DNA from: Balaenoptera acutorostrata
Lineage: Eukaryota > Chordata > Mammalia > Artiodactyla > Balaenopteridae
Direction: 5' to 3'
Assembly (NCBI RefSeq): GCF_949987535.1
Contig: NC_080070.1
Coordinates: 7,436,016 to 7,500,015 of the forward strand
DNA length: 64,000 nt
Both the position numbers and the translations under genes were made by a program. Numbering within the stretch: the stretch's first letter is position 1; the number at the start of each line of letters is the position of its first letter. Below the pieces are notes generated by a model. It was not told where the DNA came from and searched no databases. It saw only the letters and a program-made list of their open reading frames with translations. Shown here in pieces: positions 1-10,300 of the stretch.

Positions 1-300
1 GGATATCTTCTCTCACGACTTCTCTTCAGCATTGTACTGGAGATTCTGGCCAGTGAAATAAGGAAAGTAAAAGAAGTGAAGGGCATCCGTAACAAAAAGG
101 AAGTAAACTGTCTTTATTTGCAGATGACATGATTTATGTAGAAGATCCAATGGAATCTAAACAAAGCTACGAAAACTGCTGTGAGTTTAGTAAGGTTGCA
201 GCAGACAAGGTCAATATACAAAAATCAATTGTATTCTACATACTTTCAATGAACAATAGGAATTTGAAATTTCTAATTTCAAGTGAAATTTAAAGAGTCA
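1..300 (+). mobile_element. L1 ORF2 fragment (reverse transcriptase part)
   Basis: Decayed LINE-1 ORF2 piece in sense orientation. The stretch around 115-140 still encodes LFADDMI, the catalytic FADD motif of the L1 reverse transcriptase, and the following text (tcaatatacaaaaatcaatt) is typical of L1 ORF2. Frameshifts and stops break the frame, so it is not coding. It begins before the window, so its left limit is unknown. Confidence 0.85.
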
Positions 301-319
301 CTTAAAATAGGATAAAATA

Positions 320-661
320 GGGACTTCCCTGGTGGTCCAGTAGTAAAGAATCCGCCTTACAATGCAGGGGACACAGGTTTGACCCCTGGTTGGGGGAACT
401 AAGATCCCAGATGCCACGGGGCAACTAAGCCCGCACAAGCCAAAACTACTGAGCTTGTGTGCCTCAACTAGAGAAGAGAAAACCCGCACACCCCAACTGG
501 AGAGAAGCCCGCCCACTACAATGAAGAGCCCACGTGCCACAGTGAAAAATCCCATGTGCCTCAATGAAGATCCCGTGTGCCTCAATGAAGATCCTGTGTG
601 CCACAACTAAGACCCAATGCAGCCAAAAATAAATTAAATAAATAAAAAATAAATCTTTTAA
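320..661 (+). mobile_element. CHR-type tRNA-derived SINE
   Basis: Starts with the tRNA-like head (gacttccctggtggtccagt), carries the B-box-like gggttcgag-type segment, and ends in an A-rich (aaataaa)n tail. A short direct repeat (aaaatag) flanks it at about 313-319 and 662-668. The family is shared by cetaceans, hippos and ruminants. Divergence from the consensus suggests an older copy than those at 6.7 and 30.8 kb. Confidence 0.9.
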
Positions 662-668
662 AAAATAG

Positions 669-1588
669 CAAAAATACGTCAAAATATATGCAAGATTGCA
701 CACTGAAAATCACTAGTCACATAGTAGGTACCCAATAAATACTGAATGAGTAAAAAGTTGGTAGGGTCTAAACTCAAGGCTGTGAAGTCTCACTCCAGAG
801 CCTCTCCTCTTAACCTTTCACAGCAAACACAGTAAATATTTTTTGTTTGTAATATAAAAGTATTCTGTCTTTAAGTTTTACTATTTAATTTCCACAAGGG
901 CATTGGTCTCTTTCGTAACAGCTACCAAATGTCTGGAACCTAGCATTTGGTGACAATAATACTAAAATAACCTCAGTTTGAGTCTTAAAACATCTTCTTA
1001 AGAATTCTTTCACCGTAGAACAATGAGAAATGGTGGCCAAGACCACTGGCTTAACAAACAAACAAAATGGCTGTGCAAGTTACCTATATTTGCAAACTTG
1101 GAAAGAATGTCTTATCACAGACAATCTCCTGCAAAAATGCTGGCTTAGTCTTACTCTCAATGTTTGGCCACATCTGTAGTGTGAACATTTTGCTGTTTTG
1201 AATCACATCAAAGGCAGTAAATACTCCAAGCTATTGGAAGATTCCATAAAAGTTGCAGTAGCTGAATATCATTACATCCTAAAAGGTAAGGATAGAGTCT
1301 GAGTACCATGTCTCAGCTATGAACAGGATGGAGTTAACGAACATGGTAGGCATTCTCAGGCAGCTGCCTGAGCAGCTAAAGGAGGTCTGAGTGTGAGTGT
1401 GTGCATGGGACCTCATTTCAGTCTCTCATCTTCATGAGTCAAGGTGGACCCTTCAAGGGAGAGCTCAATTCCTTCAGAAGACAATGTAAGAGCGTGAGAA
1501 AATGAGTATGATGTGATTTTAAGTTAAAAATGTAAGCTAGAAAAGTACATGCAGATTGTATCTCTGGCTACAATAATGTTTGCCTGAA
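669..1588. other. Intergenic stretch, no gene seen
   Basis: AT-rich sequence with no supported gene. The segment near 715-755 (tagtaggtacccaataaata) resembles the tail of an old L2/MIR-type repeat. Nothing else is recognised. Confidence 0.5.
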
Positions 1589-1597
1589 GAGGCAGAG

Positions 1598-1918
1598 TTT
1601 TTTTGTTTTTTGTTTTTGGCTGCGTGGCTCTTCGTTGCTGTGCGCGGGCTTTCTCTAGTTTGGGTGAGCGGGGGCTACTCTTTGTTGCGGTGTGCGGGCT
1701 TCTCATTGCGGTGGCTTCTCTTTGTTGCTGAGCACGGGGTCTAGGTGTGTGGGCTTCAGTAGTTGTGGCTCACGGGCTCTAGAGCGCAGGCTCAGTAATT
1801 GTGGCGCACGGTCTTAGTTGCTCCGTGGCATGTGGGATCTTCCTCGACCAGGACTCAAACCCGTGTCCCTTGCACTGGCAGGCGGATTCTTAAACCACTG
1901 CACCACCAGGGAAGCCCC
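1598..1918 (-). mobile_element. CHR-type SINE, antisense
   Basis: Poly-T/(tttttg)n at the left, then ggctgcgtggctcttcgttg and the antisense head ending in ccaccagggaagcccc. A 9-bp target-site duplication, gaggcagag, flanks it at 1589-1597 and 1919-1927. The duplication is perfect, so the limits are well defined. Confidence 0.93.
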
Positions 1919-1927
1919 GAGGCAGAG

Positions 1928-3555
1928 ATTTCTGGAAACGAATCCCTTTATTTCCGAAAACTTCAGCTTTTCCTTCCCCTTTCTACTGAAGGGGACTATA
2001 TCAGAACCATGGGAAAGACAGTCAGGACCATTCCTGAGTTCTCCAGCACATAGAAGAAATGGTTTCATCCCACAGGGTTTACTTCCCCAAAAAGATTGAT
2101 CATAAGCCTCAGGCATTCAGGGCATGCAGATGTGCAGCTGCCCGGTTTCAGTTTACAGTTTTCTGACCATATATTGTTGGCTTGTGAAAATTGACATAAG
2201 TGCCAAGATGGGTAATGATATTGTCACAGATCTACCTGGAGACTATCTAAATGGGGAAGATTATTTCCCCGTAGGCTGCTTCTCTAGAGAGTGCTGTTTG
2301 GGAGAAGAGGGAAGCACATGTTCAAATTGATCTATAAACATAACCTAACAGTGTTAAATGGCAGCCCTGAGGACTAGCCAGGGGCCAGTTCTGTCTTAAA
2401 GGCAGCGTCCTATGTTCACAACTAGTTATGAAGATCTTGGAGATAATCACAAACATATCTCTCTCCATTCTGACCCTGAACACAGTGGTCTCCAGCCTAC
2501 TTGTACCCATATAACCAAATCTGGTGATATTTGGGGATAAAGAAAAAATGAGGAGCTTTTCAACTTGATAAAACTAATGTTTTGCTGTTGAATGAACTGT
2601 TCATTCATTGTTCATTGCTCTAAATGTTTTTTAAAAAGAAAATATTACTTTAATTTCACAATATGATACTGATTTCATATATATGTGTGTGTATACATAC
2701 ATATATACTGCATTTTGAGAGGTTTCCTCTCATACCTTGGATCAACAAAGGGTCTTAGTGAAATTGGTTGTACTTGTCCCACATTTGGGCAAATGGTATT
2801 CTCAATCCTCAGTTTAATAAGGATTCAGAGGAAACTACCAAGAAAGATAAAAATTTTGGCTGGGCACACTATCTTTTTGAAGAGTTTCTTAAAATGATAT
2901 TCAACTGTTTGATATTCTACATTCAGAGCATTCTGATAAATCACTTAGTGCATACTCACCCTGTCGTTACAGTTAATTGAATAATGTCTTCCTGCCCTAC
3001 AGAACTGAGGGGAGTACCATCAGATTCAGTAGTTCAATAGAAATTTATTAAATTTAATAAATCAAATAAAAAACTTTCTAATTACTAAAGCCTGTGAGTA
3101 GTTAGCTTTCTTTCTTCCTGACAATCTGTATACACAGAAAAATACTTCTGGACCCTCGAGTTTTGTTAATTTGACCTATATGTCCTCCGTAGCTCTTTAG
3201 GCATACGAATCCCCAGGTGTTAAAGAAATCTCAAACCCTAAGACACATCACGGCTTGACGTACAAAAATCATTATCTATCTTAACCTAGTTTTTTTCCTC
3301 CTAAATTGTCAAGAGGGAAAACCTCAAGCCTATATTTAGACTTGTGTAAACCTTTAGATTGCGTGATATTTCACTTTTGCAGAAAATCAGGAGAAATTGA
3401 TAACATGAAGCAAAGTTTAGACACGCACCTGATGGCCTGCTCACAGATGAAACCCTAGAGAGAAGCTTCCCCAAATCCTAGTTCTAGATTCACTTTTACT
3501 GCATGAGACCCCCGTCCCCAAGGCCAATTTGTGTTTTAATCCAGGAAAGAAACGC
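1928..3555. other. Upstream flank of PDIA4, no gene seen
   Basis: Mostly unassigned AT-rich sequence. It contains a short alternating purine-pyrimidine tract (atatatgtgtgtgtatacat) near 2678-2708 and an A/T-rich low-complexity patch at 3040-3080. No exon, RNA gene or recent repeat was recognised. Confidence 0.5.
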
Positions 3556-3925
3556 CAACTTTCATTCGCGCAGGCAGAAACCAAAAAGACCACGAACATG
3601 AAGCCGAGTCGGGAGTCCCGTTCTCTCTCTTTCCCACCAACAGACTAGTTCGGGCCCCTCCGCCGCTTCGCTCTTGAGCCCCCCCCAGCGTCCCCCAAGG
3701 GCTGCGCACACGTACCCTCTCACCAACGTTCTGCTAAGGACACGTGTTCTTCCTGCCCAGATCAGCAGCCTGGAGCCCCGCCCGCCTCGCATTTCCAAGG
3801 CCCCGCCCACCGCTCCACCGGCCAATCGCTCCCGAGGCGTAGCCCGACCCCGCCCCTCTGGCCCCTGCCCGCCGCCTTTGTTCTCCCCCGCTCCCTCTCT
3901 CAGCCTGTGCGCTCCAGGCAAACCG

Positions 3926-3944
3926 AGTGGCAGCCGCTGATTGG
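3926..3944 (-). promoter_or_regulatory. ER-stress response element-like site (ERSE)
   Basis: On the + strand this reads AGTGG-N9-ATTGG, which on the minus strand is CCAAT-N9-CCACT. The ERSE consensus bound by NF-Y plus ATF6/XBP1 is CCAAT-N9-CCACG, so there is one mismatch with the spacing exact. PDIA4/ERp72 is a known unfolded-protein-response target, which makes the site plausible. Function is inferred. Confidence 0.6.
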
Positions 3945-3958
3945 AGACCGCGGCGCAG

Positions 3959-3977
3959 CCAATCAGAAGGGGGCACC
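3959..3977 (+). promoter_or_regulatory. CCAAT box with weak ERSE half-site
   Basis: CCAAT followed after nine bases by GCACC. It keeps only three of five bases of the ERSE CCACG half. The CCAAT box is clear; the ERSE reading is weak. A similar CCAAT-N9-GGCGT arrangement sits at 3822-3840. Confidence 0.35.
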
Positions 3978-3996
3978 TCACGTTAGCGCTCTGATC

Positions 3997-4002
3997 TTTA
4001 AA
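3997..4002 (+). promoter_or_regulatory. TATA-like element TTTAAA
   Basis: TTTAAA lies in an otherwise GC-rich context about 30 bp before the probable cap site, downstream of the CCAAT boxes. The initiation site itself cannot be read from sequence alone. Confidence 0.4.
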
Positions 4003-4305
4003 CGCCGGAGCCGCGGGGCCTGCGGAGGAGGCCAGGGAGGAGGGTCTGCGCGGCGGCTCTCGGTGCTGCGGTGCTCGGTGCTGCGGAGCTCGGACGCGCA
4101 CTTCGGCGCACGCGGCCCGCGCCCCCGGTCGGGCTGGGATTGGCCGGTCCGCGGCTTCCCCCGCCCCCAGTCAATTGCCGGCTAGGTCTTCCGGGAGGGG
4201 CGGTTTCTTTCCTTACCTCTCGTTTCCCTTCGCGAGACCGGAGCCTGAGGTTCGGGATCGCCCAGCGGCCGCCGGCGCGAGGAGACCAAGCTCCGCACAG
4301 CCGTG

Positions 4306-4393
4306 ATGAGGCCCCGGAAAGCCTGGCTGCTCGTTCTGCTCTTAGCCCTGGCGCAGTTGCTGGCAGCGGCGAGCGCCGAGGGCCCGGATGAAG
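4306..4393 (+). CDS. PDIA4: PDIA4 coding exon 1 (signal peptide)
   Basis: Encodes residues 1-29: a basic N-end (MRPRK), a leucine-rich core, and AAASA before EGPDE. Donor is AAG|GTGAGC and the intron is phase 1. The ATG is the first in the transcript and matches the family start. Confidence 0.96.
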
Positions 4394-7300
4394 GTGAGCG
4401 GCGGCGGGCCGGGCCTGTGGGCCGGGGGCGCCGCGCGGACCGCCGACGTGCTGCAGTTTGAGGGCGGTAGCGGGGGACAGGATCGCTTGGGAGATCCGGG
4501 AGAGGAGGGCAGCGAAGCGGCCGGGGCTGCCACCGAGGCTTGAACGCGGAGAGGATGTAAAGTGCCTTCTTTGCATGCTGGCTCCTTCGCCCTGATTCTG
4601 CTCAGATTTTCCACGAGTCCAGGCTGACTGCCCGCTCCTGGGAAGGGGAGCTTGGGAACTGGTTCAGCATTTGAGGCTAACACGCCCAGGGAGTGTGAAG
4701 GGAGAGGGGCCTCTGGTTTCAAAACAGATTTTAGAGAAGGGGTGAGGGCATGAAGCCCCAAGTAGGAGCTCTCGGGACAACCGCGGGCAGCAAGCATTTT
4801 ACGTCTCAAAACTGTAGTTTGTAGGTTTGGATATAAGTAACTCAAGGGTTCTGGTCTGAGGGAGAAAGTGATGGATTGGTTTGCATCTTTTGGAAACCGG
4901 AGATAGCATTCCTTGTGCGAGCATTTATTCAGCACCTACTGTGTGTGTCAGTCACTGCGCTGGGTTGTGGGCGTTCAGGATGAGTGTGGCCCCTGCCCAT
5001 AAAGCGCCCGCTCTGGGAGGAAGGTTCGCAGCTACTAGTCATCACTCCTGCATTTTTCTTTGAAATCGGCTAGCTAAAAACAAATGGTGTAAGAGAACTT
5101 GGAAAATTAGAAAGTTTTAGTCAAGAAAAGAATGCTAATTTCTAGAGAACAAGGCATCTCATTACTGGTCTTAAACTTCTTTCTCTCTGGCTTTTCTCTA
5201 GGTGACTAGAGTTTTTTCCTGTTGAGTTTGTTCCAATATAAATAAACCCCTTTTTCTAATGTTAGTGTGTAAAGGAACTGTGAACTTTATACTCTTTTAA
5301 ACAGCTTGAGTAACTTTGATGCAAGTCAGTGATTCAAGAGTCTTTACCCACATAGAAAGGGAAGTTTAAAACCAGCGATTGGTGAGAAGAACACCTACCT
5401 GCCAACAGGAACTAGAGAGTAGTGTCACCTACAAGTGTCTTAGGACCTTTATCCAAATCACCTGGTGCTTATTTAAATACAGAGTCCCAAAATACACTCA
5501 AGCGGACTGCAGCGGTGGGCCCTCAAATCTGCATGTTAAACATTTCATTGATTCGTGGGCAAAGTAAACTTTGGGAGGCACATTAAAGTTTGAGGACCAG
5601 TGGAGATGGAGGGTAGTTTTTGGAACGTAGCCAAAGAGCAAACTAGCTTTGTCTTGGTTCTGATCCAGTGATTCTGTTTTGCGGGGATTCTTAAGAGGCC
5701 TGGAAGGGTGGCAAACATGGGTGGACACCAAGGGCTATTAGGAAGAGTGAGTCTGTCATTTGGGTTCCAGGTCACTAATGCACTGGAGACCCTGGGAAGC
5801 AGTCGCCTCTGGGGTGAGCCCGGGAATCTCTGCGGTTGGGTAGGGTGGGGCTTCTAGTAGTTACCTTGACTCTTTCCCATCCCTGGCTCTTCACGTTCAG
5901 CTTCTATCACAGATAACCCATCCCGTGGATTTATTTTAGGGCCACACTTCCCTCTACCCCAGATGGTCCCAGTCCTTAGGGGGTTTTCCCCTTTTTTGCC
6001 TCTCGTGCTTTTTACCATTTTTTTTTTTTTTTTTGCCGCACTGCGGGGCATGCGGGATCTTAGTTATTTTATTATTTATTTATTTATTTGTTTGGCTGCA
6101 CCGGGTCTTAGTTGCAGCATGCGGGATCTTCGTTGCGGCCTGTGAGCTCTTGTAGTTGCGGCATGTGGACTCTTAGTTGCAGCATGCGGGATGGAGCCCG
6201 GGGCCCCCTGCATTGGGAGTGCAGAATCTTAACCGCTGGACCACCAGGGAAGTCCCTTGCTTGCTTTTATTTGGGATTGGTTTAGATTTTAAAGTAAGTG
6301 GAAATTCACTTGGGTACAGTGCTGAGGAACTGTCCAGTTGCCCCTCTCTTTTCGTTTCTGGGAAGTAATTATCAAACGAGTCCATGTAAAACTTGGGGCA
6401 TCCTGGGAAGAAAATCCTATGTGTCAACATGGCATAGCAGCTGAGCGGTCAGGACCCTCCACTCAGTAGCCTTGTGCCTTTGGGCAGGTGACTAAAGCTC
6501 TCTGTTTCTTCCTCTGTAAAGTGCATGTAATGTGTTTCCCTCGGGGGTTGAGATAGTGTGCTTACGTGCTCAGCACGGTGCCTGGAACATAAACAATATC
6601 AGTTAAATGATGTTATATCTGATAACAAATTTCTTTTTTTCTATTCAGTATTGACCTAATGGTAAGATTTACCCAACTTTTGGGCTTCCCTGGTGGCGCA
6701 GTGGTTGGGAGTCTGCCTGCCAATGCAGGGGACACGGGTTCGAGCCCTGGTCTGGGAGGATCCCACATGCCACAGAGCAGCTGGGCCCGTGAGCCACAGC
6801 TACGGAGCCTACGCGTCTGGAGCCTGTGCTCTGAAACAAGAGAGGCCGCGACAGTGAGAGGCCCGCGCACCGCGATGAAGAGTGGCCCCTGCTTGCCGCA
6901 ACTAGAGAAAGCCCTCGCATAGAAACGAAGACCCAACACAGCCATAAATAAATAAATACTTAAAAAAAAAAAGGTTTTTTTTTTAAAAAAGATTTACCCC
7001 ACTTTTATGGGCACCTCCCTGGTGGGGACTGGAAGACCGGCCAGCTGAGGAGGCAGATGAGGACGTGCTGTAGGAGCCGCTGGTGTCCAGCCTGGGCAGC
7101 ATCCCGTGTTGTCACATGTCCTGCTGGGAGTGGGCAGGGGTTGCAGTGACCTGGTTAGAGGAGGGGCCTACATTTCAGGAGTGGCCTTACTGGGTGGGCT
7201 AAGCAGTGTGTGGAGATGATGCAAGAGGCTTCACTGACTACACGCTAAGGAGGATGGCACCCTTCCAGAAGGTGCTGGAAGGCTTTGGATATATTCCTAT

Positions 7301-10300
7301 CCTAGAATGTCCAACTTTAAAAGTGAAGCCCAGTGAAGAGTGGTCTCCCTATTAAACTGAGATATTTTCCTTGTCCGGATGTGTGGGGTTTTAGTCCGTG
7401 GGAATATAGAGCCAGCACCTTCTCCAACTGCAGAGGAGTCAACCCTGGGGATTGTCTGCAACTTGGGGAGGAATGGAAAGGGGGAGGCCATGCCTTAATG
7501 CTGTTGAGGATCCTTAATTATGTAGGGAATGTTCTGCCATTTTGTTGATCCTTAAAAATATAAACTCAAAGTCAGTTTTTTAAAAAGTATCAAGAAATGA
7601 GTTCCCTGTTAGGAGCTCTGTCCCAGGATAACTCACGGACCCCCATTTAATCGTGAGAGCCCATCACGAGTAGTGCTTACAGACCACTTCGGGCTGGATG
7701 TAGGTAGGAAAGCATCTCTGCGTTTCCGTTTTGTAAAATTCACCTTATCCCTGTGTATTGAGCAGACAGCCGAGTCCCGCTTCCTCCCCGAGCTGTGTTT
7801 CCTAGCCTGAAGAGAGCATGGAGCTCTCCCGAGCCTTCTTCCCAACCTTCCTCCAGTCTTTCCGTCCGCCCGCAAGTGAACTTGATTCCTGGATTGAGCC
7901 GAGCAGGCAGGCGGTGAGAGTGGAGATGCCCTGCCTGGGGCCTACCCGCCTGCCCACAGCAGGCCTCTGGGCCGTGGGAGCAGCCAGAGCTGGGGCAAGG
8001 CGTGTGGCGTTTCCTAGGCCCCCGACAGGAGAAGAGGACCTGCACGACATCCCCACATTAAGCCCCCGGGTTTGCAGCCCCGATGTGGGTCATTTTGGGT
8101 GGGACTTTCAAGTGAGGGGCGGTCAGACTAGCCTTTTGAAAGCCACTGTGACCAGGGTTCTGCAGGCCGGCATGGGTCAGCTAGTACTTGTCCTGCAAGT
8201 TTGTTGTAGGCAATGTTCCTAGAAGTACCGGGAGCCCCTAGCCGGCCGGTGTAAACACGGAGGTTCTCAAGCGGCGTTAGGTCCTAGGCTTCCCGAGGAC
8301 CTGGGTGTACAGTGTTGGCTGCCAGTCACCAGTGGAAGGGGATTCAGTGTGACGTGAGTGTAAGGAAACGAGCTGAGGCCACAGCCCTGAGCGGCGGCAC
8401 TGGGGTTGAGCCCAGGTTGTCTTCCTCTGGGTCCTGCCCCCTCTGCGTCCAGGGAGCCTGGCTCTCACCGCTCTCCCCAAGCCTCCTGCTGACTGTGCTG
8501 GGGGCCTGGGGCTTCTGCAGGCCCTCCCACCCCGCAGGGTCCCTGACGTGGAGCAGGGAGGTGGCGAGGTGGCTGGGGAGCTCGGGGAGGGCGGGAGGAT
8601 AACCGCGGGCAGGGCCGGTAACCTGCCCCAAGAAACATGGGAGCTTGCTGGGTATGTACTCCTCAAATTGCTGGGTGTTCTTTTTGGATTTTAGAGCCGT
8701 TTCTCCTGCCCGCGCAATGGAGGAACTTCTGCCTTAAGTTGGAGAGGGGGATGTGAAAGGAAAAAGCAGTGGGTGTTTGAAGGGACAAGTGTGGAGGAAA
8801 GTGGGGCTCAGCGGGGTGGGGTGGGTTTTTGGTTTGCTTTTAACAATTAGTGTGCAGATTGGTAGATTTTCATGATAACGAGCAAAGCTGCCACCCTGCC
8901 CAGACCAGCTCCTGGCTTTTCTGAGCGGCTGCAGAGCCAGCACTGGATCAGTTCAGGGGCGGCGAAGATTGGGCAAGTCCCGGGGGTTTCCGGGTCCCGA
9001 GGGCAGGTTTTCAAGCCCTGACCTCAGTCCCTCTGTCATTGTTGGTTTCTCTCCTGGGAAGCATCTCCAGAAATAAATAATTGGCCCTGAAACATTCTGC
9101 CTTTGGAGTTGATGAAATCGTGCTGGCTGCACTTCTGTTTACTGACTTGGTAGCAGCTGGGGAACCTGGGTAATGAGAACTGCCATTCAGGATTTCTGGT
9201 ACCTGTAGTTCAGCAACAAATTCAGTTGAACCTTGATAACAAGATGTGCTCATATTCTTGCGTTCTGGAAAGAGTACTTTGCTTCCAGGCAGCGTGTCCT
9301 ACAAAGGTACGAACAGGAAACAAGTACTGGTTCTCAACTTTTCATTCTGGAGGATGGAATCCTAATCCATTTCTGAAAGGGGTGGCATTTTTACCTCATA
9401 CACATAAAAAATAGCCCCACAGGTGTTATAATCCTTCAGCAAAAGGTTGAAATGTGAAGGGAAGAGTGTGGGGAATCATATTTTACTTATAAAGTCAGCC
9501 CGAGTAACCTCCAGGGTGGAAAAGTTGAGAACCAGTACTTGTTTCCTGTTTGTACTGATCTGGGGACCAGGCAGTCAGTCATTCATTCCGGGGGGCGGGT
9601 TGGGATTAGATGCAGTCCTTCCTGCCTGTGGAAGCAGAGAGGGTGAGGAAGAGGAACACGTCTGTGAAAGTTAGCCTGGCCCTTGCGCACAGACATGGGG
9701 GACCCACAAAGTGAGGAGCCTGAAACGCACAGCATGGATGTGTGGGTGAGGAGCCTTGCCGCGGGGCAGCCCCGAGGGGTGGGTCAGATCTGTGCGTGGG
9801 GAGCAGGAGGGACGGTTCTCTGTGCCTGGGCTGGAGGCATGCAGAGCAAGGCTGCGGAGGGAGTGCTTCATCTGGAGAGGGGGCTGGTCCTGCCCTCCGA
9901 GTCCTGCTGCAGTTTTTAGACTTTAAATTCTAGGCCTGTAGTTAGTTTTCAACCATCTTTTAGGCATGACCTCCCTTTAAGTGAAATCTTAAGTGGCCAC
10001 CCAATATGCAAATTCCTGGGGTCCGGGAGGCCCGAGGTCGCGTGATGGTGGCCCCCAGGGACCACGCAGGACTCATGACCATTTTGAGGGTTTTCGGTTC
10101 TAGGGAGTTTTTTGTTTTTTTTTTTTAAATGAATTTATTTATTTGTTTGTTTATGGCTGCGTTGGGTCTTCGTTGCTGCGCGTGGGCTTTCTCTAGTTGC
10201 GGCGAGCGGGGGCTACTCTTCATGGCGGTGCGCGGGCTTCTCATTGCAGTGGCTTCTCTTGTTGCAGAGCACAGGCTCTAGGTGCGCGGACTCCAGTAGT

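Larger units (their letters stand above)
3560..4500 (+). promoter_or_regulatory. PDIA4 CpG-island promoter
   Basis: Dense CpG and GC content begins abruptly near 3560 and fades after about 4500, covering the first exon of PDIA4. It holds CCAAT boxes at 3822-3826 and 3959-3963, an inverted one (ATTGG) at 3940-3944, GC-box-like ccgccc strings, and a TTTAAA motif at 3997-4002. That motif would place the cap site near 4025-4035. No ATG lies between 4028 and the start codon at 4306, so the inferred 5'UTR of about 275 nt has no upstream ORF. The start codon has G at -3. Confidence 0.85.

Noticed and set aside
320..661. tRNA-like promoter text at the start of this and other SINEs
   Set aside because: It is the tRNA-derived head of CHR SINEs, not a tRNA gene; no complete cloverleaf.
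3562..4935. Minus-strand frames of 179, 192 and 197 codons around the PDIA4 promoter
   Set aside because: Long stop-free frames are expected by composition in CpG islands. No family resemblance, and they overlap the promoter and exon 1.
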